64,000 bases of DNA from the NCBI GenBank assembly GCA_030272155.1, contig CP126195.1, positions 4,881,001 through 4,945,000 on the forward strand, written 5' to 3'. The notes beneath the pieces are model-generated. The model was not told the DNA's origin and ran no database searches. It worked only from the letters and a program-made list of their open reading frames with translations. Shown piece after piece: positions 11,000 through 24,033 of this stretch (positions within the stretch are counted from its first letter, which is position 1; each line of letters begins with the position of its first letter). Origin of the DNA: Tetradesmus obliquus. Lineage: Eukaryota > Chlorophyta > Chlorophyceae > Sphaeropleales > Scenedesmaceae. The position numbers and the translations under genes were made by a program.

Positions 11000-11990
11000 G
11001 TTACTGTGCGATGGCAGTGCACGCCGCCCGTTTCCGGATCGAGACCAACTCGATACAGCTTGTCACTGCATATACTCGCATACGTATTTGCTGTCCATGG
11101 TGAGAGCCCCGGGACTTCTACGGCTTATGGTCTGCTGCCGAGATTTATGAGGAGGGTTCTGCTGTCGTTGCAAGCAAGTGCCTTGCGCATTGCTGGCTGA
11201 ACACGAGCAATGGCCTTGATCACCACCTGCAGTGTCGCGTGTGACTGTGCTGCTGCAGAAGCTGGTCAATGCGTGATAGTCAACAACACTGAAGTCTGCT
11301 GACTGTGACCAGCTGCAGCAGTGAACAATCGCCCTACGCGATCCTGCGGTAAAGAACCGCCGAGGCCTGCAATGACGCAAGCTATCAGCCACCTACGAGC
11401 GCAAAAACACTGATTACCCAGTCAAATATCCAGTAGCAATTCATCAGCATGCTGATCAGCATCATGGATCAGGCTGCTGGGTCTTCCTGCCAGCACTGCT
11501 GCTGGGCCAGCAGCAGCCCTCCAGCAACTCAACCATTGGCACTACGACGAACATGCAGCAGCAGTTGAAGGTGCTAGTGCGTCATCACGCTGATAGCTCG
11601 GCAGACCTGTGCACGAGACGTTGCAATCTGTTGTGGTGTTCGCATCAGCCGCACACCAACTTGGTTGAACAAGTATAGCTGCACATCCACAGCAGTGGCA
11701 CTAGCATGCAGAGTCAGGGCAATGTGCAGGATGACATCCCACATCAGCCTGGGCACCAACCAGGCAACCGATGTGTCAGCAGCTGCCACAGCACACCACA
11801 GCCGCTGCTGCCAGCAGCAAGCATCAAATAAGCATCACAGCCAGTCACATACTCAGCTGCTGCGGGCTTGATTGATGGGCCAGGGCTCATGCAGGTATCA
11901 AGTGCTTGTGTCAGCAGCTACCACAGCACACCACAGCTGCTGCTGTCAGCAGCAAGCAGCAACACAGCCATCCACGTGCTCAGCTGCTGC
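11000..11990. other. Spacer between the Tic20-like gene and its upstream neighbour
   Basis: About 1 kb between two minus-strand genes; it must hold the Tic20-like promoter and the 3' UTR of the next gene. Short CAG-rich repeats occur near the right end (11774-11826 and 11909-11960 share a CAGCAGC-ACCACAGCACACCACAG core). I see no coding exon. Confidence 0.6.
11872..11908 (-). repeat. Echo of the terminal-exon end
   Basis: Resembles 12010-12048 (codons for the PYDEPWPIKK region), offset about 138 bp. It lies downstream of the stop together with the flanking CAG-rich block, so the duplicated unit extended past the gene end. Confidence 0.7.
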
Positions 11991-14246
11991 TCAGCTGCTG
12001 TTGGCTTTCTTGATGGGCCAGGGCTCATCGTAGGGTATCAGGTGCTTGCCCTTCTGGAAGCTCAGCACCAGATCGGGGCTGTTGCGCAGCGCCTTGGCAA
12101 TGTCGATCTGCGGCATCATGCGCTTCGCGTCCTGCAAGCAGCAGCAGCAGTAGCAGCAGCGGCGGCAGCAGCAGCAGCAGCAGGGGCAGCAAGAAGCATC
12201 AAATCCACTGTTGCTGCTTGAAACGTGCCGCGGTCTAGGTTTGTGGTTTGTTATTGAACTGCTGCAGCAGAAGTGGTCAGGGAAGTGCTCAAAGGCACAG
12301 CAGCAGCAGCAGCAGCAGCAGTAGCAGTGCAAGCTGCAAAGCTCTGAGCTCGGGCTCGCCACACTGCCCATGCGCTGGCGCCAACACCAGCACGTGTCTC
12401 TCAGCTGCCGTGGACTGCAGTGTCCTTCAACAACAAGATGGTTTGATGACTCAAGACCTGCCCTGCCAAGTTGTCTCTCCTTCCACTCCATGCACCGCAA
12501 CCATCTGAGAAACAAATCCCAGGCACTTCAACCGCCTCCGCAAAGTCCTGCACCTCCAGCACCCGCCCCGCCACACCTCCACTGTTACACCTGATGCGTA
12601 CAGTTGACACTGCAGCAACAACAGCTGGCCTGCACGCACACACACCTCAATCCCCTCCGCAAAATCCTCTACTTCAAAGCACCTGCAGCTGCCCTGCCAC
12701 ATCTCAAGCGCCACACCTTGTTGCGCATCACATACTGCAACAACAAACCAGGCGCCTGCAAATCACCGCACCTCAATTGCCTCTGCAAAGTCCTCTACTT
12801 CGAGCACCTGCGGGTGCTCCTGCACAAAGACATCCACCAGAATGCCCGGCAGCAGCGGCTGCAGCTGCACCGCTGCCTCCTCAACAGCATCTAGATCATC
12901 TTCCAGCAGCAGTGACAGCCGCCGCTCGACAAGCAGGCTGACATTGGCCTGCGGCGTCATCAGCAGCAGCCGACAGCAGCAGAGTGCAGCACATGGGGCA
13001 GCAGTGCAGTACAGTGCTGTGCAGGATGCGCGGCAACAGCAGTTAAGTGCTGTGACAGCTGCCGTTCGACAAGCAGGCTGACATTGGCCTGCGGGGGCAC
13101 AAAAGGTGACAGCAGCACAGTTTTGGTGGCTGCTGCTGCAGGACGACTCAGATGCTGTTGAGGCAGCAGTACTGCAGCGACAGCCGCGCATCAACCAGCA
13201 GGCTGATGTTTGCCTGCGGGGCCCATTGAACGACAGCAGCACATCCAATCTGCGGTGTCAGGCTGTGATGTATGCTAGCAGGCACCAGCAGACCAGTGTG
13301 GAGGAAAAAGAACTGCGGTAGTGACTGTGTTCAGCTGTCACTGTTGACTTGGATGACAGCTGCACAGTGCAGGTTGCGCCACACACACAGCACATGCACA
13401 CAAATGCAGCAAGGCAAACAAGCAGTCGCTGCCTTAAGCTGGTGGACGGTGGGGACCGCCAGTTGCGTCCTGCTGCTCACTGCCTTTGAAGCCGCTGTGT
13501 CTTGCTGACTTCAACACACCCAGGATGTCTAACATCAACCACATATACACAGCGTACGACCCACAAATCAGCAAGCAATCACCTTGGGGAATATCGTCCG
13601 CAGCCGCAGCAGCCGCGCAGCCAGCGTGTGCGTGGCAGCAGCCAGCTGTGCCAGGCGCTGCGGGGGTGCCTTGGCCAGGCGGGGCGCCAAGTCAGGCAGC
13701 AGGTTGCACAGGGTGGCTAGGCAGTCCTCAAATTCTGCTTCTGATATGCCCAGCTCCTGCGAAGCTATGCGCTGCATGTGTTGTGTGGTACGTGTTGTGT
13801 GTGCGGTCAAAAGGGTTGCAGGAGAGGAGCAGGAGCACAGGCGGGGCAGACAGAGGAAAGCAGCAGGGGTACATGACATGTCAGTGTCAGCTGTGCACGC
13901 GTACGGGCAACTGTGCCAATGCATTATTGTGTTGCGTGACGCGCTGCAGCATTGCTGTCCTGCAAGCATGCCAGTCACCATGTGGCATTGGCTTTTAACA
14001 CCTGCAAGCAGCCTTCGTCATTCACCCCCACGCAGCAAAAGCCGCAGTTCATGCAGGCCTGCCGTACAACAGCAACACCTTGCACAAGCAAGATACTGAG
14101 CTTGGCAATAGCCAGCGGCTACCTGCTGTGCTTGCAGCAGTGGCTCAAGCTCAGCTGTTCTCACAGTCATTGCCTGCTGCAGCTACGATGCTTGCAGTTA
14201 GCTGCTGCTGTTGCTGCTGCTGCCGCTGCTGCTGCTGCTCCTGCTG

Positions 14247-14287
<41 letters not shown>

Positions 14288-14806
14288 CACCTTCACGAAG
14301 CGCATCTTGATGTCATCGTTCCACAGCAGGTTCTTCTCATTCACCTGCCACCCCACTCCCCAAGGCTCAGCACCCTCCTGCCCCGCAGCGGCAGTAGGCG
14401 CTGCAGCGCCTTGCTGGAAGTGCTTTGCTGCATCTGCTGAGAAGATACAATCAAGCGATGCCTCCTGTCCTGCAGCTGTGTCTTGGCCAAAGTGGTAGGG
14501 AGCGCCAGGCTCGCTGCTGCTGCTGCTTGCTGCGGCTCCTGCTGCGTGGCAGCAACTATGTTGACGTCTGGACACTTGCTTGGAGTTGAGTTGCAGTGGT
14601 GATTCTCGCCTGCTGTACAGCTGCCTGTGCAGTACTGTTGCTGCTGGTGATGCTGGATACTGCTCCGCTCCGCTGCAGTGACAAGTGCAGCACCTCTTGA
14701 CGCTGAACTGCAAAATGCCAGACATGTGGATGCAGCTGTAACTTGTGGAGCTATGAGAGGGCTGGAGTGCAGCAGCAAGCAGTGAAGTGTCTGTGATGGA
14801 GTGCAC
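11991..14806 (-). CDS. Conserved helical protein of unknown function, likely plastid-targeted
   Basis: Exons on the minus strand: 14806-14291, 13771-13583, 12948-12772 and 12131-11991. They join in phase to 340 residues. The first ~130 residues are Ser/Ala/Cys/Gln-rich, like an algal transit peptide plus linker. From there: a WNDDIKMRFVK block, a helical stretch with LPDLAPRLAK, an IFPK-ANVSLLVERR repeat-like motif, a LLPGILVDVFVQEHP motif, and a C-terminal MMPQIDIAKALRNSP block ending in IPYDEPWP. The repeated pattern of a Pro-containing turn, a valine/leucine helix and a conserved polar pair suggests an alpha-helical repeat protein. I recall similar motifs in plant and algal plastid proteins of unknown function but cannot name the family. 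A later start at residue 28 (MSGIL, 14725) is possible. Confidence 0.72.
12521..12686 (-). repeat. Two echoes of the exon 12948-12772 end
   Basis: 12643-12686 and 12521-12567 resemble 12769-12811, which encodes QVLEVEDFAEAIE and the splice donor. Translated on the minus strand the copies still read EVEDFAEGIEV and EVQDFAEAVEV. They lie in the downstream intron with a period near 125 bp. Confidence 0.85.
13052..13219 (-). repeat. Two echoes of the exon 12948-12772 start
   Basis: 13052-13094 matches 12912-12954 over 43 bp with about two mismatches, including the acceptor side and the first codons (ANVSLLVER). A more diverged third copy sits at 13178-13219. Both lie in the intron upstream of the real exon, at offsets of about 140 and 265 bp. 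Confidence 0.85.
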
Positions 14807-16495
14807 AGGAACGGTGAGCGTGTTGCGGCGTCGCTGGCAGTTGGACTTTCAACACGGAGATAATTGAGCTAATTGAGCGCGTTCCCTCGGATCTATTCCC
14901 AGCAGCGCTGTTCCGAAACAGACGGTGACTTGAAAGTTGCGATGGCTGCCTAACGATACAAACAATTAAAGTCGAGTAAAGTGAGTTTGAGTTGTTGGGA
15001 AAGTCTTGTCGGCCATGGGTGAAAAGTTGTCAGCATGTCGACAGGCCTGGTGAAACCTAATCTGCTGTTGGTGGTCCTGACGACGCCCCTGTCCAGCTCA
15101 AGCCAGCATCAGCCTGGTTCCAGCACTAATCAACGGCACAGTTACTTTTTCCTGAACCTCAGCTGTTCAGGGTTGCTCCTGCTGTTCATCAGGTGCCACC
15201 TGCAAGCACATCATGTGATGTTACAAACACCTAGTAGGTCAACACACACTGCAAGTCAAACGGGTGAGCAGACAGACTGCTGACGAACACATGAATACTG
15301 CAGCCGTACAGTTACACGAGCTTGGTAACGTTTTGGACCCGGTCATCCTATGAATACCGTGGCAAGCAAAGCATGCAAGTGTGCTCCTGGCAACCTCCTC
15401 AGCTGCAAATTTTGACCTTGCCTGAGCACCGCTGCGGTTCACTCTGTGTGGCCTGCTGAACCGATAGGCATATCCAGTGTCATAATAGTTTGTTTGAGGC
15501 ACCTGTTGACGGTTAAAACTATCTCTGGGTGTCAGTGCATGTTACACCAAAGCTGCTCGGACACCCACAGCAGCGCTGCTCATTGCTGGAACACAACACG
15601 TGGACCTAGCCCAAAGTACAGGACTTGCCACAAATTATCAGAAGCTAAGTTGCAGGTCCAGTGCAGCACATGGAAACTGGCGCTGCGCAGCACCCCAAGC
15701 CTGGATGTAAGATGACGAATTCACAAGGGAGCACCAAGGTAAATGCATAGCGACGCATCTTGATGTGCCTGAGGTAGTACTGCCACCAATGGCGTTGAGG
15801 TTCAATACATATATGTATCTATATAGTGATCTATATATAGATACTCCAACTTGTTTGTATCAAGGTGTGCATGAGTGCACTGTCACTGAGAGTGTGCAAA
15901 GAGGCCCCCAGTGGCGTGGGTTGAACACTGCGCACGTGTGTGACAAATGAACAGACAATACAACAGGGACTCTGACAATACAACAGGGACTCTGACAATC
16001 ACAACAGATGGCAGCAAGCGCCTGTTTGCAATCCGCTCGGAAATACCCCCGTCACGGCTGCCTTGAGCTTGCCACAAACCAAAGCCACCTAAAAGTTTAG
16101 TATGTTGCAACATTGAGGGCCCTTGCCAACACCAGTGACCAGCCTTGACATTTCAGCAACCAAAATGACAGGCAGTCTCAGTTCTCTGCCAAATTGCTGT
16201 TCAGTGTGCTGCACAACTCTGAAACACTTGATTCACCCAAATCAATCAATGGGATATGGTATAAGGGCACGTCACCGTCAACACTAGCGCAACCGCCCGT
16301 CACGGGCACCAATTTCACTCAACCGCTGCAGAGGCACATGAGGCCCTATCATGCAGGCAGGCGTCAACACGCACGCCCAAGAATCAGCACAGCGCAACCA
16401 TACAGCACAGCTAACTCCTGCAGCAGGAATACAAAGGCGTGCGCAGCAAACTAGCAAACACAGCAAAGCCAGCTTCCGCAGCGGCATATCACCAG
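14807..16495. other. Intergenic region with small repeats
   Basis: About 1.7 kb upstream of one minus-strand gene and downstream of the matrix glycoprotein. It contains an AT-rich imperfect palindrome near 15808-15845 (TATCTATATA ... TATATATAGATA) and a 20-bp tandem repeat at 15954-16007. No convincing coding exon on either strand. Confidence 0.6.
15954..16007 (+). repeat. 20-bp tandem repeat, 2.7 copies
   Basis: GACAATACAACAGGGACTCT occurs twice in tandem (15954-15973, 15974-15993), followed by a partial third copy. Confidence 0.9.
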
Positions 16496-19400
16496 CTAAG
16501 GGAATCCGCCTATGTGCACCTGCCAGGCGTTGCTGGCGCTGCTTTCACCGCCGCTGCTGCTGCTGCTGCTGGTGCTGCTGCCACTGCTGGGGTTCACGGA
16601 CGCCCTTCCAGACTCCTGCAAGGCAGACATTGATGCAACAGCGGCGGGGGCGCGAGGCACAGGTGGTGCGGTGAGTTGGCATCACACTGCAGCGACTAAA
16701 CTGAGACAAGCACAACCCAGGCATGCAGCAACCCACAGCTGCTACGCCACAGCAGATTCCTGCAATTGCATCACAAAGTGCACATCCACGCATGCATGCA
16801 GACCACAAGGCATCGACGGCCACAATACAGCTGCGGCATGCACGTCCTGCATATGGACAGGGCTCAGCTACATACCTGCATCCCCTGACCGGGTCCTGCT
16901 GTGCCACCATAAGATGCAAAAGCAGCTCCTCCAGCACTAGCAACACCACCACCACTGCTGCTGCTGCTGGTGACAGGTCCAACTTGCAGGTTGTAGGTGA
17001 TTTGGGAGCTGAAGCACAGCTGCCCACTGGGTGGCAGCTCACTGGTGGTCAGCAGCACCGGCTGCGGCAGTGCTGCGGTGCTGTTCCCGCCACTGGCTGG
17101 TGCTGGTGTGTTGGGTGTAACTCCGGCAGCGGTGAGCTTGAAGCTGCTTGTCACTTTCAGGCACTGATCCACCTCGATCTCCTCTGCATCTGACAGCAGC
17201 GCTGTCACTGGAGCAGACTGCACTGTGATTTGTACCGTAGTTGGTGCGGGAGCGACTGCGGTACCGTTGCCTGGTGCAGTACCATTGCCTGGTGCGGTAC
17301 CGTTTGATGCTGTACTGTTGCTGCCAGCTGGGGGTGTGCTGGTGACATTGCCACCAGTGTCACTAGCAGGTGTTGGTGACACCGCAGGTGGTGGTGGGGT
17401 CGCAGTACCATCTGCAGTACCACCATTTGCTGGGGGAGCATCGGTACCATCTGCTGCTGGAGCCGGTGACACATCTGCAGCATCAGCTCCATCTGCAGGT
17501 GTTTCAGCACCTCCGTCTGCTGCTGCATCTGCCCCAGTGTCAGGCTCTTTGTAGTCACCAGCTGTATCTGTCACATTTGTGGCCGGCACCGGCGGCTGGC
17601 TCACAGGCGTAACTTGCATGAAAGATGAGCCAGCTTGCGCAAATGACGCCGGCTGCTGTGGCGGCGAGTCCGCTGCACCACCTGCTGCGTCACCTGCTGC
17701 GTCACCAGCTGCATTTGGGTCAGCAGCCGGATCTGTGGTGTCACCCGCTGCATTGGCGTCACCCGCTGTGTCACCGGCTGTACCATCAGTGGTCGTTGTA
17801 TCGCCTGTATCACCCGGGGGCGCTGTACCGCCGGTGTCACCAGCTGGCGGCGGTACGTCACCGCCGGGAGCCGGTGACGCCGGCTGTGGGCTGCCAGGAG
17901 GTGGCGGCGGCGGTGGAGGCGGTATCACTAGCGTTGCAGTTACATTTGCAACGATGTAACCAGCCGCCGCATCTGTCAGGTTGACGCCAGCAAACTCAAA
18001 GCTGCATGTTGCCGGCAGCTTGATCTGGGTTGCATTGGCATTGCAGCCGCTGATGTTGCCTTGTGTGGCACCGCCACATGGCTTCACCAGGTAGATCGCC
18101 AGCCCACTGACAAACTCAACCTGAGGCGCCAGCTCAGGTTTAAGCAGCCCTAAACCTGAACCGCTGGCATCTGCAGCTGACCGGGCCCTTGCCGGATTCA
18201 CCTGCACCTGCAGCTGCCCAGTGATCTTCCCAGCAGCTGGCAGCGCTGACTTGATGTGCTGCGCAACGAGTGTGAGTGTTGCTGCGCCGCCGCCGGCTGG
18301 CAGTACGATAGTGTCACCCGCCGCCGATCCATTGGCAGTGACAGGCTCAGATCCCAGTGTGAGGTTTGAGGTCCAATTGTACTGCTGCACCTGCTGCGCC
18401 TTCACATCTGTCACCAGAAGCTGCACCGGAGGGCCAGCTGGTGGGGCCAGCAAGCTGCTGTTTGTTTTTGCGGCTGTGGCGTTTTGCAGGCGTGCTGCAA
18501 TGTCTGCTGCACATTGCAGGCTGGAGATGGTCAGGTCACTGCTTGTGGTGACAACTGCTGGGCTGAGTTTGCCTTGGCCCTGCCAGCCGGCGTTGTCAGG
18601 CAGGATGGCGCCAACACAGGTCACCTGCAGCAGCATTACATGAGGCACAGAAGCAGTTTCAGCCGCAGCATTCAAGCATCAGCAACAGGTTGCAGTCGCC
18701 GCGCAATGCACACAGGCACTTGCCTAAGCAGTTGAGTACAGTGAACGAGGTGAAAGCCAAACGTCCGTTTCCTGATGCAGCTGGTGGTGCACTGCACAAG
18801 CACCAAAGCACCCGCAATTAGCAGCACGCAAGCAAACAAGCACAATGACGTGTGCGCAGTCATGCAAGCATGTGAGCAATATCTTGCTGCCAGCAGCACC
18901 CCTTCTATAAGGCACACCACTCTCTATCACACAACAACATCATCGATGATATCGCGCCCCACACGTGCCCACCTGTGTAGTGCCGCACTGCTGCTGCGCA
19001 TAACCTGTCAAAGGCGCCATCACCGTCACATTTGTGCCGGCCGGAAACTCCAGCCCACACACCCTCAGGCACTTGCCGCCCCTGCCATCTGCCGTGGTGC
19101 CGTTTGCGCCTGCTGCTGCCACTGCTGCTGCCTGCGCAGCAGCATCCACTGGAAGCTCCTGAGCCACTATCACACCAGCTGACAAATCTGCGCAGCTGCC
19201 GACAGCCAAGTTGCGTATGCCGGAAGGCGTTTCAGCAGTGGCAGTGACAGGGCCACCTGCGCTGGTCCCATTGGTGCTGCTGTTGCCGCCTGCTGCTTGT
19301 GCTTGGAGCTTGGGAATGAACTCGTAAGGGAAGGGAGGGCTTGGCACATCCTGGGTAGCTGCACCTGCTGCTGCTGCTGCTGGGGTGCTGGGTGTTGGGC

Positions 19401-22400
19401 TGTTGGGGTTGGCTGCTTCCACTACTGCTGTTGCGATCAGGTTGCCAGTCAGTGAGCGAAGAGGCTTGCCCTCAATGGAGGCAGAGATCTTCATCTCAAA
19501 GCTGCAGGCAGCAGACAGACAAGCAGGCAGGCAATAGGCAGGCAGGCAGGCAGGCAGGCAGGGAGGCAGGCAGGCAGGCAGACAGGCAGGCAGGCAGGCC
19601 ACGCTGATGTTAAGTATAAGCAACATTGCAATTGCACAGGTTCGGGTATATTCCTATGAAGATGTACTGGTACCAGCACATGCACTGATCAAGCTGCACG
19701 TCACTACACCACCAACAGCGCGACAGCAACAGAAGCAGGCACACTCTTCTTGCGCTATGCTTGCCAACCCCATCTTGCAGACATATGCAAGTAACACTTC
19801 ACCCACAGCATACCCCTGCAAGCCAACAAAACCTTCATCTCTCAAAACCAGTGAACACCACCTGCAGTTTGTGCGCCTCCAGGGCATCAACTCCAGCGCC
19901 CCGCCTTCTGCAGTACCCCTGCACTGCGCCACAGCCGTCACATGCTGCAGCCTTCCCTCAGTCTCACTCAGCACATCAGCAGTCACAGTCACAGATCTAA
20001 CACGTATCACTGCTGCATCTGCATCTGTAACCCTACTGGGATTGCCTAGCCGTAAGTTGCCAGTCAGCAGCTGCCCGGTTTTGCCTTGTTCCCTAGCAGC
20101 AATCAGCTGGCAGCCGACCATTGTGACGTTGCCGACTTGCTGTGCGACTGGCTTGCTGGACAGTGACCAGGGGTAGCTGCTTAGCAGAGTAGGCTGCACG
20201 TTTAAGATTGTAACACGCAGCTTGGATGGTGGCAGCGGTATGGCTGGGGAAGCGGGAGGCAGAGAATTGTTTGTTGCATTGCCAGCTGCTGTCGCATTGA
20301 TGCTGCTTGCATCGGCGGGCGGGGTGACCGCTGCTTGTGCAAATGACGCAGTAGCTCTGCCGCCAGCAGTGCTTGCAGGTGCTAGAGTGCTGTGTGTTTT
20401 AGCTGCTGCTGCCTCACTGCTGTAATCTGCGTCTGTGTTGTATGAGCCGACTTCCAGCAACGCCTGCTCTGCTGGAACTGGCACGGAGTCTGATTTATCG
20501 CTGCTGCTGCTGCTGTCGATTGCAGGACCATAGAGCCGCGCTGCGCTGCTGCCCACACGAGCTCCACTGCTGCCACTGCTGCTGCTGCTGCTGCTGCTGG
20601 CGCCCCCCGCCGCCTCCGGCCTCACAGCAGCGCGCGTGTGCACCGCTGCATAGCTGCTGCTGAGTGGCGAGTACAGCCGTGCTGCCTCATTGCTTCTGAA
20701 GTTGGAAAAGCTCAGCTGTGCTGGACCTGCTGGTGCTGCTGCTGGCTGAGGCACTTCTGTGGCTGCAGTGCTGCCAGCAGCACCAGCTGCAGGGTTTATG
20801 TCATCTACTGACCTGAAACGCAGGCTGCCAGATGCAGCAGCGGCTGCAGCTGCAGGGTCTGCAACCGGGCAATGCACTGTGAGGTAGGAGTAGGTGGTGT
20901 GGTTGAATGCAGGCCTGCTGCTGTCGGTGTAGGCTGCTGCTGCTGTGTTGTGCACCTGCAAGGGGCACGACAGCACGGGCAGGCAGCCACCAAATCAACG
21001 CAGGCAGGTGAGGCGTGGTTCAGCCTGGTGCAGAACCCTTGAGCACTGCTCCCTGTAATTTACTTCACAATCGTCAAGGCTTTACTTGTACTGCCTGGGT
21101 CGCTGGCAACAACATGCTTGTTTACACTTGCTGGCAGCTCACCTCAAAGATGCCGCAGGCCTCAGGCATCAGCGGCCCAAAGATCATTGAAAATTGGAAC
21201 GGTTGGCTTTCACATATCTTTTTGGGCGGCACTGCGCCTGACGGCGTGCCGTTTATGCCCACCGGCGGCCGCACACCAACCACTTGTGGAACCGGCCATT
21301 TAAATTGATTGCCGCGCTGTGAGCCGGCAGCAACAGGGCCACTCAGTGGCACCTGCTGCAGGACACGCAGCGCTCCACCTGCTGCTGCTGCATCTGCTGG
21401 TGGAGTTGCCTTGCCAAGCAAGCTGCGCCGCCACCGCTGCTGCTGCTGCTGCTGCAGCAGCAGCCTGCGGCGGTTCCACCAGGAAGCATCTGGCAGGTCC
21501 GCAATGCTGGCTCTGCCGCTGCTGCTGGCGGCTGTATCTGCTGCTGCTGTTGCATCTGCTGGCAGGGTTGGCTCACTGCGTGGCGGCCCTTGTGTGGATG
21601 ATCCCCAGGGGGTTGCGGGGTTGTTGCCAACAGCAAAGAGCTGGCTGCGAGGAATCTCCCCAGCTGCTGCTGTGCCTGCTGTGTCTTGGAATTTGTTTTG
21701 GATGTAGCTTCCATCTGTGATGTACACGCAGTCGCCAGAGTTCTGAATTGTGCAGGTGACAGCGGTGCCTACAGGGACTGTGGTACTGCTGCCCAGGCTG
21801 CTGAAAGATGTGAGGCCGCTGCTGCTGCTGCTGCCGCCGGCGCTGCTGCTGCTTCCGCCGCTGCACGCTTCAAATGAAAACGGCACTGGGTCTGCAGCGA
21901 CGCGGCTGCGGGCAGTTTGAACAAACCCGGTCAGCTGTGCGGCGCCCGGTGACGTTGTTAAAACCAGTTTGAACGGGCATTTTAGCGTCTCGACTGGCTG
22001 CATGGTGTAACTTGTCCTTGGCATGCCTCTGCACACTGGGCTGGTTTCTGCTGTCCCGACAAAGACGGTGAGTGACAGCAGCGTGAGCTTGTCGACGCCG
22101 CTTAGGTTTGTGACGTCGGCTGAACCCTCGACGACAAACTCGCGCTTTTGCAGCACCCTGGTGTAGGTCAGGGTGTAACCTGCACAATACAGTTGCGTGT
22201 GTGTGCGTGTGAGAAACTCTGTCTATGGGGTGGATGAGATGGAGGCGTCAACTGCTGCTCAGACACCGGATGGTGATGGAGAAAGTCACTTTACGGTACA
22301 GCAATAGCTGTCAGGGAGAGGCAGTGTGCAGGTGAAGGTAGTGAAGGTGCATGTGATACACCTGCTGCCGTAGGCGACTGATGGTTGCAACAGCATCAGC

Positions 22401-22947
22401 TTGCATACACATGGAGCATAAAGGCAACAACTGCAGCAGCATTGCCAGTACCTTGCTGCTGCTATTGCTGGTGTTGCAATAACAAATGCTAACGCCGCTG
22501 CTGCTGCTGCTGCTGTTGCTGTTGCTATGACCACTGCTTGTTCAGTGATGCTGCTGCTACCTCTGGCAGTTGTCCCGCTCACCCATCTGCTGCCGCTCCT
22601 GGCCATTTGCAGTAAGTGTCACGCCGCCCGCAGTGGCCTGCCGGCTGATCTGCCACTCATATGTGTTCACCACGGTTGCTTTGACGCTGCTGATGAAGAA
22701 CTTTGGCGGCTGGTAGCTGGTTGCGCCCTGCAGCAAGCTGCGGGAAGGGCCTGCAACCTGGGCAGTAGTGCTGCTGGGTGTCTCACGCAGCAGCGTCTGC
22801 TGCTGCTGCTGCTGCCGTTGCCGCGCAGTTGACAGCATGTTGGTAGTATGCTGCTGCAACTTTGCGCTTCTGCCTCTGCCGCTTGCTGCTGCAGCATGGG
22901 TGTGCTGCTGCTGCGGCTCGCGCCATGGCGCAAAGCTGCTGCTGCTG

Positions 22948-22978
<31 letters not shown>

Positions 22979-23078
22979 GCACTTGCTGCTGCTGTGATGC
23001 ACTTGAGAAAGTTGAGGCAGAATCAAGCGCCCCCAGTAGCAGAAACACACCTGCAGGCAGAACATGCAAGCAGAACAT
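16496..23078 (-). CDS. Large secreted extracellular-matrix / cell-wall glycoprotein
   Basis: Six exons on the minus strand: 23078-22583, 22179-21143, 20955-19862, 19501-18973, 18624-16876 and 16615-16496. Phases agree at every junction, giving 1674 residues. The start chosen begins MFCLHVLPAGVFLLLGAL, a good signal peptide; an upstream in-frame ATG at 23145-23147 is the alternative. Three regions share one pattern: an aromatic-x-W strand, a GG/G-rich strand, a YTLTYTR-like strand, then VxGxxxV-N and paired cysteines. They begin at NTYEWQISRQ, SSYPWSLSSK and QQYNWTSNLT, and resemble beta-sandwich matrix domains of algal wall proteins. Many N-x-S/T sites occur. A PPPPPPPPPG spacer and a long Pro/Ala/Asp/Thr-rich region (roughly 17890-17230) suggest hydroxyproline O-glycosylation. 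The protein ends in a Ser-rich tail. I infer a structural wall role; I do not recognise a named protein, and it lacks a clear pherophorin domain. Confidence 0.8.
19504..19600 (-). repeat. CTGC tetranucleotide tract abutting a 3' splice site
   Basis: On the coding strand this is (CTGC)n with CTGT/CTCC variants, running directly into the CTGCAG acceptor of exon 19501-18973. It provides a pyrimidine-biased tract and is probably length-variable between strains. Confidence 0.85.
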
Positions 23079-23147
23079 CAGCAGTGCACTGCTGATGACA
23101 CGTATCACCCAGCAAGTGAACCAGAGGTATGGCAGCTCATACAACAT

Positions 23148-24033
23148 GTTGCAGCTGGCACCCCGCCTTGGTAGTGGTATCTTAGCATTCATAGTGTCAT
23201 TTGCGATTGCCCGAGACACGCTTGCTGCAGAAGCTGTGTGTTCCCGTGCCGTGCAACGCAGAGTGTGCAGGCTTGCCGTATGTTGTAAAGCACAGACGTC
23301 TGACCGCGAACATCAAACAGCTGAAATTCTAAACCAAAATGACCATGATGTCGGCCGTGTAGGCCTCTGTTGCTCCGCATCGGTTCACTTTGAAGGGCGC
23401 CCACTTGACCAAACAACTGCAAGCTTTCCACTGCCATGCGCATACTTCAATAAATGTATTCAACATAAATTACTATGGTTTCTGATTGTTGAATGGGGCG
23501 TTCAACAAGCGACTCACCCAGAAGCCAAGCAAAATTGCATCTCGCAGCACTCGATCTCGCTCCACTCATCGTAAGAGACTAAAAATCATTTTTATTTGCA
23601 TTTAATCTATGCTGTAATGATCTGAAACGGCAGGAAGTGACTCCGAAATCAGTAATGTACTCGCTTCTGTTTCACTGTTTCATCGGTCTGAACAAACAAC
23701 GTGTGCTTGAGTCTTGGTTGTGACGTTCGCGAGCGTGTGGCCTCCCTGTCCCCTGGGGCTTTGGGTGTCTAGTGACTGAGTGACTGTTACTGCTGCTGTT
23801 ATCGGTGGCAGCCTGATCGACGAAGTTCAAGCAGCCACGGCTGCACAAGCTCACTCAACAGCGTACTCTCAGCACATCTCCAGCAGCTGCAGCCACATCT
23901 GCTGCTTTCACCCAGGCAGTATCCTTGTGCTTTGTCACTCTGCCCTCTCCATCAGGCTGTCCTGCAAGCTGCTGCTCACCAACTGATTTGCCTGGTTACT
24001 TTACCAACTTACAACCACGACGAGCATAGCAGC
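23148..24033. promoter_or_regulatory. Shared 5' region between divergent genes
   Basis: About 0.9 kb separate the starts of the minus-strand matrix glycoprotein and the plus-strand WDR53-like gene, so both promoters must lie here or in their leaders. AT-rich stretches occur near 23445-23475 and 23580-23620. I cannot assign specific elements. Confidence 0.45.

Noticed and set aside
16496..23078. Pherophorin assignment for the matrix glycoprotein
   Set aside because: A Pro-rich spacer and signal peptide are present, but I could not find the cysteine pattern of the pherophorin domain.
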